A stretch of 64,000 nucleotides of DNA from Shinella daejeonensis (lineage in GTDB: Bacteria; Pseudomonadota; Alphaproteobacteria; Rhizobiales; Rhizobiaceae): NCBI RefSeq assembly GCF_024281235.1, contig NZ_JAHWXY010000003.1, positions 372,001-436,000 of the forward strand, read 5' to 3'. Of the stretch, positions 27,716-38,269 are shown one piece after another. Both the position numbers and the translations under genes were made by a program. The notes under the pieces were generated by a model. The model was given only the letters and a program-made list of their open reading frames with translations, was not told where the DNA came from and made no database searches. Each line of letters begins with the position of its first letter. Within the stretch, counting starts at the first letter, position 1.

Positions 27716-30493
27716 TCAGCCGGTTTCTCCACCCGTTGGCCTCGCCGACAGGATCTTCTGGTAGAACAGGCCGATGCCGATGAGAACCGCGCCGAGGCCG
27801 ATGAAGGAGAGCGCCCGCAGGAAGCCTTCGAGGTTCGACATGTCGATGAGGAAGACCTTCACCACGGCGATCAGCACGAGACCCGCCGAGGCCAGCCGGA
27901 TGCTCTTCGAATCGAGCCGCGAGCCCAGCGCCAGCAGGGCCACCCCGAGCAGCAGCCACACCACGGAATAAGTATAGGTCTCCGGCTGGAGGAACCCCTT
28001 CCAGTCGGCGATGCTTTCGCCCTGCCAGTAGCGGCGCACGGAAAGCGTGATCCAGGCGAAGACGAGCGCGACACCGGCCAGCGCCAGCATGACGACATAG
28101 GGCTGCGGCCGGCGGCCGCGCGCATGGCGGGCAAGCCCGGCATAGGCCACGCCCGGCAGAAGATAGCCGATCAGCAGTAGGTCGAAGACGGGGATGCGGC
28201 CGAGCAGTTCGCCGCTGAAATAGGGATTGAGTGCGATGAAATGGGCGCTTGCGACCGACAGCACCGAGACCACGCCCACCGCCATGGAGCCATAGCGGAA
28301 GACGGGGCTCGGCGATTTCAGGTCGAGCGACATCATGATCGCCGAGGCGCCGATGACCAGCAATGTGTAGATCGACTGTTCACCGAGCGTCGGCACCGCG
28401 CTGTCGAGGACGCCGCCGTTCATCGCATGGCGCACGAGGATCGCCGCGGTCAGCAGTACGAAAAGGCTCGCCAGCGCCTGGAGCAGGTTGCGCACCCGCT
28501 CGTCCGGCCAGCGCCGCAGTTCGAACGCCGACAGCGCGAGAAGGGCTGCCGGAACGCCATAGCCGGCAAGAAGCTGGTTGAGGACCGGCATCCTCGAAAG
28601 GTTTTCCGCACCGACGATGGTGGGCTCGATGGCGATGCGGACGGCGACGACGACGCCCGCCCCGACCATCAGCCATGGCAGCACCGGCCAGCGGCGCAGC
28701 CGCGTCGCGAAGACGGCGAGCGCCCCGAGAACTGCAACGCCGAGCGTCGTTGCAAGGCCGTCGCTCAGCGCATGCAGCGCCAGCAGCAGGAAGGCGAACC
28801 CGCCGGCCGCGAAGGTCCATTGCGGCACGAAGGCCCCCGCCTCCGTCCTTTCCCGCCGCGACAGCATCTCCGCCGCCGCAAGGAACGCGAGACCCAGCGC
28901 GAGGGCGAGCAGGCCATGCCTGAAGTCCAGCGAGAAGTTGCCGAAAACGGCGAAGCTCCCGGACAGGACGCAAAATGGCGCAGCCGGGGCAAGCACGCTC
29001 CAGAGCGCGGAGAACTCCCGCGATCTGGCCGCCCGCAGCCGGACGGCGGCAATCCCCGCTAGCGCATAGGCGACGGCGAGGCCCAGAAGAAGATTGACGG
29101 GGGCCAGCGCCGAAAGCGGCACCGGCGTTCCGCCTTCTCCTCCCGGCGGGGCAAGGCTGAACGTGTCGAACAGCAGCCCGGCCGGCAGGGCGGTGACGAT
29201 GCCCGCGCCGAGCACGACGGCGGCGGCGGAAAAGATCGCCGGATAGACCGCCCAGCCGCGCGATGCGCCGAGCACGGCAAGCGCCAGCGCCAGAACCGCG
29301 AAACCATAGTCGGCGTGCACCACGTCCGATACCGCCCCGGCAAAGGCGAGCGCGGTGAAAAACAGCGCCAGTGCGCCGGAAAGCGAAACGGCCATGGCGG
29401 GCGGCGAAAGCAGCCGTTCCCAGACATCGGCGACATGCGTTTTCCCGGCCGTCGACGCTTCGGCGAAGGCGGCCCCGCCCGGCCAGACGAGCCCGAGGCC
29501 GGCCGCAAGGACGAGCAGGGAGAAAGCGACCGGCGCGACCTCGACTGCGGCGGATTGCGTCAGATAGAGGATCGCCCAGCCGGCAAGCGCGAGATTGGCG
29601 AGAGCCGGCACCACCTGCCAGCGCCGCAGCCGGGCGGCGGTCAGCGTGGCGAGCCAGGCCACGGTCAGGAAACCGAACAGGATTGAGGGGCGCGACTGGC
29701 CCGTCGCCACCAGCGCCGGCGTGATCATCGACGCCAGGAGACCGAGGCCCGCCAGCGCCTGGCCATGCAACAGCGACAGGCCGATCGCGATGAAGGAGAC
29801 CGCCGCCAGCAACAGGAACGCGCTTGCCGGACCGAAATAGCCATAGACGCCATAGGCGACGAAGGAGACGGCGAAGAGCGTCACCACGCCCGCCGCCGTC
29901 AGCACACCGGGGATCATGGCGTTGCGGAAGGCGTCGGCAACGAGCGGCTGGGCGCGACGGCGCACCACTTCCCCCGCGGCAATCAGCAAAGCCGCAAAGA
30001 GCGCGGCGAGCGTCAGGCGGACGGCGGGGCTGAGCAGACCGGCCTCGATCGAATATTTCACCATGAAGATGCCGCCGAGCGCCAGGGCGACGCCGCCGAC
30101 CCAGACCGCCCAGCGCGCGCCGATGCGGCTTTCGAAACTTTCCCGCTGGACCGGCGGCGCGGCGACGGGCGCCTGCGCCGTTTCGCGCACCGCCGCATCC
30201 TGCGATGCCTCGCCGCCGAAGAGGGCCCGGCCGGCCGCCGCCTCGCTATCGACCTCCGCCGGCGGACCCCAGGGTCCGGTTGTTACCGCAGCGCCGGTCG
30301 GCTCCGCCTCTGCGGCCTGTGGCTCGGCGCTGGCCGCCGGCTCTTCCGCCAGCGCCGCGCCGCTCCCCTTCAGCATTTCGACCTCGCGCGCCAGCCGGCG
30401 GATTTCCGCCGCCATCTTCTCGGCGCTGCCGCGTTGGGCGTTGAGGGTAAAGAGCGCCACGCCGAGCGCAACGAGGGAAAGAATATCGAGCAT
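27716..30493 (-). CDS. Very large DUF2339 membrane protein
   Basis: A 925-residue polytopic membrane protein with the DUF2339 pattern. There is an N-terminal membrane segment followed by a short coiled-coil stretch (EKMAAEIRRLAREVEMLKG, about 25-43) and an Ala/Glu/Pro-rich linker to about 105. After this, more than twenty hydrophobic segments run to the C-terminus, with the ESFESRIGARWAVWVGG block at the start of the membrane core. Function of the family is unknown. GGAGTC precedes the ATG. It lies 99 bp downstream of recO on the same strand. Confidence 0.88.
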   Translation of the reverse strand: MLDILSLVALGVALFTLNAQRGSAEKMAAEIRRLAREVEMLKGSGAALAEEPAASAEPQAAEAEPTGAAVTTGPWGPPAEVDSEAAAGRALFGGEASQDAAVRETAQAPVAAPPVQRESFESRIGARWAVWVGGVALALGGIFMVKYSIEAGLLSPAVRLTLAALFAALLIAAGEVVRRRAQPLVADAFRNAMIPGVLTAAGVVTLFAVSFVAYGVYGYFGPASAFLLLAAVSFIAIGLSLLHGQALAGLGLLASMITPALVATGQSRPSILFGFLTVAWLATLTAARLRRWQVVPALANLALAGWAILYLTQSAAVEVAPVAFSLLVLAAGLGLVWPGGAAFAEASTAGKTHVADVWERLLSPPAMAVSLSGALALFFTALAFAGAVSDVVHADYGFAVLALALAVLGASRGWAVYPAIFSAAAVVLGAGIVTALPAGLLFDTFSLAPPGGEGGTPVPLSALAPVNLLLGLAVAYALAGIAAVRLRAARSREFSALWSVLAPAAPFCVLSGSFAVFGNFSLDFRHGLLALALGLAFLAAAEMLSRRERTEAGAFVPQWTFAAGGFAFLLLALHALSDGLATTLGVAVLGALAVFATRLRRWPVLPWLMVGAGVVVAVRIAIEPTIVGAENLSRMPVLNQLLAGYGVPAALLALSAFELRRWPDERVRNLLQALASLFVLLTAAILVRHAMNGGVLDSAVPTLGEQSIYTLLVIGASAIMMSLDLKSPSPVFRYGSMAVGVVSVLSVASAHFIALNPYFSGELLGRIPVFDLLLIGYLLPGVAYAGLARHARGRRPQPYVVMLALAGVALVFAWITLSVRRYWQGESIADWKGFLQPETYTYSVVWLLLGVALLALGSRLDSKSIRLASAGLVLIAVVKVFLIDMSNLEGFLRALSFIGLGAVLIGIGLFYQKILSARPTGGETG

Positions 30494-30592
30494 TGCGACT
30501 CCGGCGCGATACGATCCGCAACGGCGGACCGACGACAGGGACAGGGCGGAAAGAGTATCCGTTTTTTGCCGAAGGCCAAACGCAGACGCGTC

Positions 30593-31342
30593 TCAGGCGG
30601 TCTTTTCCACCGGAGATGCAAGCGCCTTCAGCGCCGCCTGCACAAAACCCTCCCGGGAACTGGCCAGTTCCAGTCCGCGCGGTTCGCAGACATGGCGGTT
30701 CAGGAAAAAGGCGGTCAGCCGGAAGCCCTCCGCAAGCGCCGCCCTGTCGGCGGCGTGCCGGCTTTCTTCACCGAGGAACGCCGGCAGCGCCAGCATGCGG
30801 TCGGCCCAGGGCGCGCCGGCATCGCGCGAAACGGCGCGGCCGGATTTCGGCGAGACGTAGCAGAGATCCTCCTGCCCGCCCGTCGCGGCGCATCGCGACA
30901 GATCGAGCCCGAAACCGAGATCGTTCAAAACCGCAAGCTCGAAGCGGATGAGAAGCTCCCCCGCCTCGGCCGGTTCGTGCAGATGCTCCAGGATGACGGC
31001 AAGCGCCTCATAAAGATGCGGATGCGGATCGCGTTCGGGAAGGAAACGCAAGAGCGCCGCCATCGCCTGCACGCCGTAGACGGCGGTCGCCGTCTCCATC
31101 AGCCGGCTGGCGCGCAGTTCCACGGGCTCGATGCGGAATTCGCCCAGATGCTCGTCGAGGCGGGCCCGCCAGGTCACCTCCACGGAATTGCCCGGCTGGA
31201 GAACCGGCTGCATGGTGCGCGAGCGGCCGCCGCGCACCATGCCGAGATGGCGCCCGCGCCCACGCGTCATCACCTCGGCGATCACCGATGTCTCGCCGTG
31301 GCGCCGCACGCCCAGAACGATGGCCTCATCACTCCATTGCAT
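30593..31342 (-). CDS. recO: DNA repair protein RecO
   Basis: RecO works with RecR to load RecA on SSB-coated single-stranded DNA. The 249-residue protein starts with the OB-fold pattern [19 protein letters not shown], followed by the helical domain. The region [17 protein letters not shown] shows only two of the cysteines that form a zinc site in some RecO proteins, so no full finger is evident. The start at 31342 begins exactly at the OB fold; in-frame sequence upstream is not coding-like. It is separated from the era-rnc-lepB block by 7 kb, although recO often follows era in this order. Confidence 0.93.
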   Translation of the reverse strand: MQWSDEAIVLGVRRHGETSVIAEVMTRGRGRHLGMVRGGRSRTMQPVLQPGNSVEVTWRARLDEHLGEFRIEPVELRASRLMETATAVYGVQAMAALLRFLPERDPHPHLYEALAVILEHLHEPAEAGELLIRFELAVLNDLGFGLDLSRCAATGGQEDLCYVSPKSGRAVSRDAGAPWADRMLALPAFLGEESRHAADRAALAEGFRLTAFFLNRHVCEPRGLELASSREGFVQAALKALASPVEKTA

Positions 31343-31552
31343 TGCCCTGCCATACGCCCTTGCGACGGGAGCGGCAAGCGTGGGCGCGCGCAGCCTGCGG
31401 CAGAAGGTCGCGTGGCCCGGCGGGCACACCTGGGGCTTGCCACAATTTTGCTTTCTTCTCGCCAAGCACTTGCCGGCTTTGCGCTTGAATAACCATCCGA
31501 ACGGTCGTACCGCCGTTTCCAAACAGTCTTCAAGAACCCAGGTGCCCGACTG

Positions 31553-32287
31553 ATGTGTGTGTCCGCGACCCGCAGCCGCCTTGCGCTGCGCAGCCTTGCT
31601 CTTCTCTCCCTCGCCGCCATTCTGGCCGGATGCGTCACCACGCATCAGCCGCCCCGGAAGAAGGGGCCGGATCCCATGTATCTCACGATGTACGGGCCGC
31701 AGCCGGACGAACGCTTCCCGCTGCCGGCCATGGACATCCGCAAGGTCGATCCGAAATATTTCCGTCAGGTCGTGCCCTATCAGACGGCGGAGCCGCCGGG
31801 CACCATCGTCATCGATACGCAAAACCGTTTCCTTTATCTGGTGCAGGAAGGCGGCATGGCGATGCGCTACGGCATCGGCGTCGGCAAGGCCGGGCTGGAG
31901 TTCGAAGGCACGGCGCGCGTTGGCCGCAAGGCGGAATGGCCGCGCTGGACACCGACGCAGAACATGATCGCCCGCGAACCGGAACGCTACGGCCCCCTGG
32001 CCGGCGGCATGGAGCCGGGGCCGACCAACCCGCTTGGACCACGCGCGCTCTATCTCTTCCAGGACGGCAGGGACACGCTGTTCCGCATCCACGGCACCAC
32101 CGAAGCCTGGACGATCGGCAAGGCGGTGTCGAGCGGCTGCATCCGCCTGTTCAATCAGGATATCATCGATCTTTACGGCCGCGTGCCGCCGGGAAGCCGG
32201 GTCGTGGTGCAGCAACACGAACGACCGATCGAGGACCCCGCGCCCGTGGCCGCCTACGACGGCATCATGCCGCGCGCCGCCATCTGA
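31553..32287 (+). CDS. L,D-transpeptidase (YkuD) lipoprotein
   Basis: YkuD enzymes make 3-3 crosslinks in peptidoglycan or attach proteins to it. The 244-residue protein has a signal peptide ending in the lipobox LAGC with Cys27, so it should be a lipid-anchored envelope protein. The catalytic motif is intact: H180 in [12 protein letters not shown] and nucleophile Cys196 in [11 protein letters not shown]. The sequence [14 protein letters not shown] begins the domain. It is divergent from recO (210 bp) and convergent with tex (27 bp). Rhizobiales use L,D-crosslinks heavily in polar growth, so a role there is plausible. Confidence 0.93.
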   Translation: MCVSATRSRLALRSLALLSLAAILAGCVTTHQPPRKKGPDPMYLTMYGPQPDERFPLPAMDIRKVDPKYFRQVVPYQTAEPPGTIVIDTQNRFLYLVQEGGMAMRYGIGVGKAGLEFEGTARVGRKAEWPRWTPTQNMIAREPERYGPLAGGMEPGPTNPLGPRALYLFQDGRDTLFRIHGTTEAWTIGKAVSSGCIRLFNQDIIDLYGRVPPGSRVVVQQHERPIEDPAPVAAYDGIMPRAAI

Positions 32288-32314
32288 GGCGGCCGGACCG
32301 CAAGCAGCCGGAGC

Positions 32315-34627
32315 CTATTTCCGCTTCAGGGCCTCGGCGAGCGCCGCCCCCAGCGCGCCCTGTGATGCGGCGGGCTGCTTCGGAGACGGCTTTTGGCCGT
32401 GCTTCTGCCTTGCCGACGAATTGCGGTCGTTGCGGGAATCGGTGTCACGGGCGGCCGGCGCGCCACCGTCCTTGCGCATGGAAAGGCCGATGCGCTTGCG
32501 CGCGACATCGATCTCGGTGACCCGCACCTTCACCACATCGCCGGCCTTCACCACCTCGTGCGGATCCTTGACGAAGCGGTCGGCGAGTTGCGAGACGTGG
32601 ACGAGCCCGTCCTGATGCACGCCGATATCGACGAAAGCGCCGAAGGCGGCGACATTCGTCACCGTGCCTTCCAGCAGCATGCCGGCTTTCAGGTCCTTGA
32701 TGTCGTCGACACCGTCGGCAAAGGTCGCGGTCCTGAATTCGGGGCGCGGGTCGCGACCGGGTTTTTCGAGTTCCGCAAGAATATCCTTCACCGTCGGCAG
32801 GCCGAAGCGTTCGTCGACGAAGAGCGCGGCATCGAGCCGCTTCAGCGTCGCGCTGTCGCCCATCAGCGCGCGCACGTCCCGGCCGCAGGCCGCGACGATC
32901 TTCTTGGCGACGCCATAGGCTTCGGGATGGACCGAGGACGCGTCGAGCGGCTCCTTGCCGTTGGCGATGCGCAGGAAGCCCGCGCATTGCTCGAAGGTGC
33001 GCGCACCGAGACGGGAGACCTTCATCAGTTCCTTCCGGCTTTCGAAAGGACCATTGGCGTCGCGATGCGCCACGATCGCTTCGGCCGAGGACCTGCCAAG
33101 GCCGGAAACGCGGGCGAGCAGCGAGGCGGACGCCGTATTCAGGTCGACGCCGACGGCATTCACTGCGTCCTCCACCACCGCATCCAGCGAACGGCCGAGC
33201 CGGCCCTGATCGACATCGTGCTGATACTGGCCGACGCCGATCGACTTCGGCTCGATCTTGACGAGTTCGGCAAGCGGGTCCTGCAAGCGACGGGCGATGG
33301 AGACGGCCCCGCGCAGCGAGACATCGAGGCCGGGAAATTCCGCCGCCGCCGTTTCCGAGGCGGAATAGACGGATGCGCCGGCCTCCGAAACGATGACCTT
33401 GGTGGGTTTGGGCGCGGGCAGTTGCGCCAGCATGTCTGCAACGAGCCTCTCCGTCTCGCGGCTACCGGTGCCGTTGCCGATGGCGATCAGTTCCACCTTG
33501 TGCTTGCGGATGAGGCCGGCAAGGTCCGCCTGCGCGCCGCGCACGTCGTTTCTCGGCGGAAAGGGATAGACCGTCGTCGCATCGACCAGCTTGCCGGTAT
33601 TGTCGACGACGGCGACCTTGACGCCGGTGCGGATCCCCGGATCGAGCCCCATCGTGGCGCGCGTTCCGGCGGGCGCGGCGAGCAGAAGGTCCTTCAGATT
33701 GCGGGCGAAGACGCCGATCGCCTCCTCTTCCGCCCGTTCACGCATCTCGCGCATCAGATCCAGCGAGAGCGACAGGGAAAGCTTGACCCGCCAGGTCCAG
33801 CCGATCACCTCCGCAAGCCATCCGTCACCGGGCTTGGTGCCGAGCGCATGGAAGGCGGCCATGATGCGCTCGACGGGCTTTACCGGCTCCGTATTGTCCT
33901 GGTCGACGACGATGTCGACCGACAGCACCTCCTCGTTCCAGCCGCGCAGCATGGCGAGCGCGCGATGGCCCGGCACCGTCGCCCAGCGTTCGGTGTGATC
34001 GAAATAGTCGGAGAATTTCGCGCCGGCGTCCTGCTTGCCCTCCACCACGCGGGCGCGCAGCACGGCATTGTCCTTCATGTAATCGCGCAGCCGCTTCAGC
34101 AGATCGGCATTCTCGGCGATCTGTTCGGCGACGATGTCGCGGGCGCCTTCCAGCGCCGCCTTGACGGTCGGCACATCGTCGGAGAGGAATTTTCCGGCAA
34201 GCTCCGCCGGCGCCACGGCCCGGTCGGCGAGGATCTGTTCGGCAAGCGGACCAAGGCCGCGTTCGCGGGCGATCTCCGCCCGGGTGCGACGCTTCGGCTT
34301 ATAGGGCAGATAGATATCCTCCAGTTCCGCCTTGGTCGTAACGGCGGCGATCCTGGCGGCAAGCTCGTCCGTCAGCTTGCCCTGCCCGGCGATGGACTCG
34401 AGGATGGAGCCGCGCCGCGCCTCCAGCTCGCGCAGATAGCCGAGCCGTTCGGACAGCGTGCGAAGCTGCGTATCGTCAAGGCCGCCGGTCACTTCCTTGC
34501 GGTAGCGCGCGATGAAGGGAACCGTCGCCCCCTCGTCGATAAGCCCGACCGCGGCGGACACCTGGGCGGCGGTCGCCCTGATCTCTGCGGCGATCAGGTT
34601 CGCGATCTTCATCGATGTCGGGGCCAT
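32315..34627 (-). CDS. tex: Transcription accessory protein Tex
   Basis: Tex is a nucleic-acid-binding protein that associates with RNA polymerase and affects stress tolerance and gene expression. The 770-residue protein has the YqgF-like domain ([17 protein letters not shown]), helix-hairpin-helix repeats ([20 protein letters not shown]) and a C-terminal S1 RNA-binding domain ([20 protein letters not shown]). A basic, Gln/Pro-rich tail follows. GAGGAA lies before ATG 34627; an in-frame start 15 nt later is an alternative. It is convergent with the L,D-transpeptidase gene. Confidence 0.96.
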   Translation of the reverse strand: MAPTSMKIANLIAAEIRATAAQVSAAVGLIDEGATVPFIARYRKEVTGGLDDTQLRTLSERLGYLRELEARRGSILESIAGQGKLTDELAARIAAVTTKAELEDIYLPYKPKRRTRAEIARERGLGPLAEQILADRAVAPAELAGKFLSDDVPTVKAALEGARDIVAEQIAENADLLKRLRDYMKDNAVLRARVVEGKQDAGAKFSDYFDHTERWATVPGHRALAMLRGWNEEVLSVDIVVDQDNTEPVKPVERIMAAFHALGTKPGDGWLAEVIGWTWRVKLSLSLSLDLMREMRERAEEEAIGVFARNLKDLLLAAPAGTRATMGLDPGIRTGVKVAVVDNTGKLVDATTVYPFPPRNDVRGAQADLAGLIRKHKVELIAIGNGTGSRETERLVADMLAQLPAPKPTKVIVSEAGASVYSASETAAAEFPGLDVSLRGAVSIARRLQDPLAELVKIEPKSIGVGQYQHDVDQGRLGRSLDAVVEDAVNAVGVDLNTASASLLARVSGLGRSSAEAIVAHRDANGPFESRKELMKVSRLGARTFEQCAGFLRIANGKEPLDASSVHPEAYGVAKKIVAACGRDVRALMGDSATLKRLDAALFVDERFGLPTVKDILAELEKPGRDPRPEFRTATFADGVDDIKDLKAGMLLEGTVTNVAAFGAFVDIGVHQDGLVHVSQLADRFVKDPHEVVKAGDVVKVRVTEIDVARKRIGLSMRKDGGAPAARDTDSRNDRNSSARQKHGQKPSPKQPAASQGALGAALAEALKRK

Positions 34628-34853
34628 GGCGTATTCCTCTGCGGTTGGCGCGCGGGTGGCGACCATAGTGCGGCCGGTCGGGCGCGCCAACCGCCCAGCC
34701 GGGGCAAGTCCACAGGTATCGCATGTCCGGGACGCCGGCCGCTTCGCGCATCGCGGGCGCGGCGAAGACGCCGCCTGCCTGCCGGTTGTAACAATTCCTA
34801 AAGTGTTGGTCCCTATCGTTCCTCCAGGTCATGTCGGGGAGGACGGGGATCGG

Positions 34854-35903
34854 ATGCGAAGCGCATTTCTTGCAGCAGTGTCGCTCGGCGCGCTCACCGT
34901 CAGCGCTCCCGCCCTTGCGAATCCCGTCAACCTGCTGATCTGGGAAGCCTATCTCGATCCGCAGATCCTCGTCGATTTCACGACGGAAACCGGTATCGAA
35001 GTGCGACAGACCTATTACGACAGCGGCGACGCCCGCGACAAGATTCTTTCCGATCCCTCCAGCAATGTCGACGTGGTGGTCAGCAGCGAGAACGGCGCGC
35101 GCCTTTACGGCAAGCGCGGCATTCTCGCACCGCTCGACACGCAGGAACTGGCGTCCGCCGCCGACTATCCGGAGGAATGGATCAGCCGCTGCGGCGGCTA
35201 CGGCCTGCCCTATCTGTGGGGCACGATGGGCATTCTCTACCGCTCCGACATGGTTTCGCCCTCGCCCGGTTCCTGGGCGGACCTGATGCGCCCCGCCGAG
35301 GGGCTGCGCGGCCATATCGCCATGTATGACGATCATGCCGAAGCCTTCGTCGCGCCGCTGGTCATGCTCGGCAAATCCGTCAACGCCAATGACGACGAGT
35401 CGCTGCGCGAAGCCTATGCGCTGATGAAGGCGCAGTCGCCCTATGTGCTGACCTACAACTACGTCATCACCTCGATCCAGAGCCCCACCCACGGCCCGCA
35501 CATCTATATGGCGCTCGGCTACAGCGGCGACCAGCACGTGCTCAACGAAAAGGCGGGAACACCCGGGATCTGGCGCTACGTCGTGCCGACCGAGGGAACG
35601 CTTTCGTGGCTCGACTGCATCTCCGTCAACGAACGCTCGAAAAACAAGCCGGATGCGCAGCGCCTCGTCGACTTCATCTCCAGCGCGAAGAACGCCGCGA
35701 AGAACGCCCTCCATCTCAGCATGCCGACGCCCAACAAGGCCGCGCTCGCCCTCATCCCGGAGCACATCCGCTCCGATCCCGAAATCTATGCCGCCCCGGA
35801 AATCCTGGCGAGAAGCCAGTTCCAGCAGGAACTGACCGTTCACTCGGTGCAGGCCCGACGGCGCATCCTCAGCAGCTTGGCCCAGTTCAGTGACGCTCGA
35901 TAA
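34854..35903 (+). CDS. PotD-like periplasmic substrate-binding protein
   Basis: A 349-residue periplasmic binding protein of the spermidine/putrescine (PotD) type. The signal peptide is residues 1-22 (cleavage at ALA|N). The mature protein begins VNLLIWEAYLDPQ, where PotD proteins have the same Trp-rich strand, and contains PYLWGTMGILYRSD and PTEGTLSWLDCISV, both PotD hallmarks. No ABC permease or ATPase gene is nearby. Instead its last 14 bp overlap the start of a membrane GGDEF-EAL gene. This recalls NspS, the norspermidine sensor that works with MbaA in Vibrio cholerae, so signalling rather than uptake is likely. The ligand is unknown. Confidence 0.88.
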   Translation: MRSAFLAAVSLGALTVSAPALANPVNLLIWEAYLDPQILVDFTTETGIEVRQTYYDSGDARDKILSDPSSNVDVVVSSENGARLYGKRGILAPLDTQELASAADYPEEWISRCGGYGLPYLWGTMGILYRSDMVSPSPGSWADLMRPAEGLRGHIAMYDDHAEAFVAPLVMLGKSVNANDDESLREAYALMKAQSPYVLTYNYVITSIQSPTHGPHIYMALGYSGDQHVLNEKAGTPGIWRYVVPTEGTLSWLDCISVNERSKNKPDAQRLVDFISSAKNAAKNALHLSMPTPNKAALALIPEHIRSDPEIYAAPEILARSQFQQELTVHSVQARRRILSSLAQFSDAR

Positions 35904-38253
35904 ACGCGCCCTCGCCCTCATCTTTCCGGTCATTCTGGCGGGCTACGTGCTTGCCGCCGCGCTGATCTATTTCGTGCAAAGCACCTCCGTCCTCGGTCTC
36001 GAACGGGCACGGCTATGGCAGCAGATGGGCCTGCTGAACGCCCTCTTCCAGAATGAAGTGACGCAGAACCGCAGCCTGATCAATTCGCTGGTCGAGGGCA
36101 ACGCCGTGCGCCTCTTCGTCAACGAGCCCAACGCCAGCTATCGCAGCAACGCGCTCGGCGTGCGCCTGCAACAAAGCATCACCTCGCTCACCAACGACCG
36201 CAGGAAATTCGTTTCCGTCGCCATCATCCGACCGCCGGACACGGTCGACTACTATTACGAAAACAGCGACGATCCCTTCGCCCAGATCACCCCGCAACAG
36301 ACGGAACATGCCCGCGCCATTATCGACAGTCCGCGCATTTCCCACTGGACCTATCTCGACATGCAGGGCATCGAGCCACTGATCGTCCATTCGGAGTTCA
36401 TCGATCCCCTGACCTTCAACCGCCCGGTGGCGAGCGCCAAGAAGGATTCGATCCTGATCCAGACCGCCGTGCGGCCTGTCCCTTTTCTCCAGATGAAGGA
36501 AACGCTGGAGAAAGAATATGGCGCACCGCTGGAAATCTCCCTGCATCCGCTTGCAGCGGAGGGAACGCTTTCGGCGACCGCCACCCTCAGTCCGCGCCTG
36601 TTCATCCGGCTGACGCCGCAACCCGGCTACCTCGATCAGCGTCTCGGCACGCTGAAATCGCTGCTGGCGCTCGGCGCGCTGGCGCTCAGCCTGTGCACCA
36701 TCGGCCTCGTGCTCTATCTGGTCCGCCGCTACATCACCGAACCGATCGCCCGCCTCGACCGCCGCCTGACCGACGTGATGGACGGCAATCTCGCGGTTCT
36801 GCCGGAAACCAGCGAGGCCGGGGAGATCGGCCGGCTGTCGGCCAACGTCAAGCGCCTGCACGACACCTCGCTGCATTCCTTCGACCTCGTACGCAACGCC
36901 TCCTGGACCGATACGCTGACGGGCATCAGCAACCGCGAACATTTCAACCTCCGCTCCATCCAGCTCCTGGAAGAAGCCGCAACGGCGCAGACCGGCTGCG
37001 CGCTGTTCTTCATCGACGTGGACAATTTCAAGTTCGTCAACGACAAGCACGGCCACAAGGTCGGCGACGAACTGCTCAAGACCATGGCCGTCCGCGTCTC
37101 CGCCATCGTCACGCCGATCATCCGGGCCAGGAACCTGCCGGAAGGACTTTTCGCCCGGCTTTCCGGCGACGAGTTCGCCATCATGCTGCACAACCGGCCC
37201 GGGGCCGGCGTGCTCGCCGAAATCTCCAACGCCATCCTCGATCTCTTCGCCGAGGGGTTCTCGGTGCTCGATAAATCCTACCCGGTGACCGCCAGCATCG
37301 GTATCGCCACCTATCCGGAGGATGCCGGCACGCTTCCCGAACTTCTCGCCAATGCGGACGCCGCCATGTATCAGGCGAAATCGCTCGGCAAGAACCGTTC
37401 GGCGCGCTATTCGCGTTCGCTGCATTCCCGGCGCACCCGCCAGCGCCGCATCGAGGAAGAACTGCGCGTGCTCGATCCCGACGAGGAGTTCGATCTCTTC
37501 TACATGCCCATCGTCGACGGCCATGGGAAAGTCACGGGATGCGAGGCGCTGCTGCGCTGGACGTCGCCCACGCTCGGCCAGGTGACGCCGGACGAATTCA
37601 TCCCGATCGCGGAGACGACGGGCCTGTTCAGCAAGATCGACTGGTGGGTGATAGACCGCGCCATGGCCGAATGCGGCCATCTCAAGAAGCTCTTCGGACC
37701 GGACACCATCCTCTGCATCAATATCTCGTCGGCGGAACTCTATACGAAATCGATCAGCGACCATTTCTGCGCCTGCGTCGACCGGCACGGCGTCGATCCG
37801 CGCTCCATCGAGATCGAGCTGACGGAAACCTTCGCCGTCAAGCTCGGCGAGCAGCTCAGCCGCAATATCGAGGTGCTGCGGGCTCGCGGTTTCCGCATCT
37901 CGATCGACGATTTCGGCGCCGGCTATACCTCGGTGCAGCAGATCATCGAATATCCGGCCGACACCATCAAGCTCGACCGCTCTCTCGTCGACAGCCTGGC
38001 GATCGGCGCTTCCCTGCCGACCCTGAGGGCGCTGATCGCGCTTTGCCATGCCCAGGACATGTCGGTGGTCGCCGAAGGCGTCGACACGCCGGAGAAGATG
38101 ACGCTGCTGGCGGCGGCGGGCTGCGATCTCTATCAGGGCTACCTGATCACCCAGCCGCTCGGCCTGGAGGACATCGGCGTCTGGGCGATGCAACGGCTGA
38201 TGACGCAGGCCCGCGAAACGGCGGCGGCCGACGCCGGCCGGATGCGCGCCTGA
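35890..38253 (+). CDS. Membrane GGDEF-EAL protein with HAMP and periplasmic sensor (MbaA-like)
   Basis: A 787-residue cyclic-di-GMP enzyme. Membrane segment 1 (about 9-29) and segment 2 (about 257-278) enclose a periplasmic domain of some 225 residues, followed by HAMP (279-335). The GGDEF domain has SGDEF at 425-429. The EAL domain has EALLRW at 552-557, and DDFGAGYT, KLDR and VAEGVDT are intact, so phosphodiesterase activity is likely. SGDEF is a tolerated variant, so cyclase activity is possible; no RxxD inhibitory site is evident. Translation starts at a GTG inside the end of the PotD-like gene (14-bp overlap), which couples the two. Confidence 0.93.
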   Translation: MTLDKRALALIFPVILAGYVLAAALIYFVQSTSVLGLERARLWQQMGLLNALFQNEVTQNRSLINSLVEGNAVRLFVNEPNASYRSNALGVRLQQSITSLTNDRRKFVSVAIIRPPDTVDYYYENSDDPFAQITPQQTEHARAIIDSPRISHWTYLDMQGIEPLIVHSEFIDPLTFNRPVASAKKDSILIQTAVRPVPFLQMKETLEKEYGAPLEISLHPLAAEGTLSATATLSPRLFIRLTPQPGYLDQRLGTLKSLLALGALALSLCTIGLVLYLVRRYITEPIARLDRRLTDVMDGNLAVLPETSEAGEIGRLSANVKRLHDTSLHSFDLVRNASWTDTLTGISNREHFNLRSIQLLEEAATAQTGCALFFIDVDNFKFVNDKHGHKVGDELLKTMAVRVSAIVTPIIRARNLPEGLFARLSGDEFAIMLHNRPGAGVLAEISNAILDLFAEGFSVLDKSYPVTASIGIATYPEDAGTLPELLANADAAMYQAKSLGKNRSARYSRSLHSRRTRQRRIEEELRVLDPDEEFDLFYMPIVDGHGKVTGCEALLRWTSPTLGQVTPDEFIPIAETTGLFSKIDWWVIDRAMAECGHLKKLFGPDTILCINISSAELYTKSISDHFCACVDRHGVDPRSIEIELTETFAVKLGEQLSRNIEVLRARGFRISIDDFGAGYTSVQQIIEYPADTIKLDRSLVDSLAIGASLPTLRALIALCHAQDMSVVAEGVDTPEKMTLLAAAGCDLYQGYLITQPLGLEDIGVWAMQRLMTQARETAAADAGRMRA

Positions 38254-38269
38254 AGACGGCAGCCGTCTT
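38253..38269. terminator. Hairpin between converging GGDEF-EAL and era genes
   Basis: AAGACGG-CAG-CCGTCTT forms a 7-bp stem over the two gene ends. No long T run follows on either strand, so it is at best a weak bidirectional terminator. Confidence 0.4.

Noticed and set aside
32393-34801. Plus-strand open frame of about 800 codons opposite tex
   Set aside because: Shadow of tex; no start signal and no recognisable domain.
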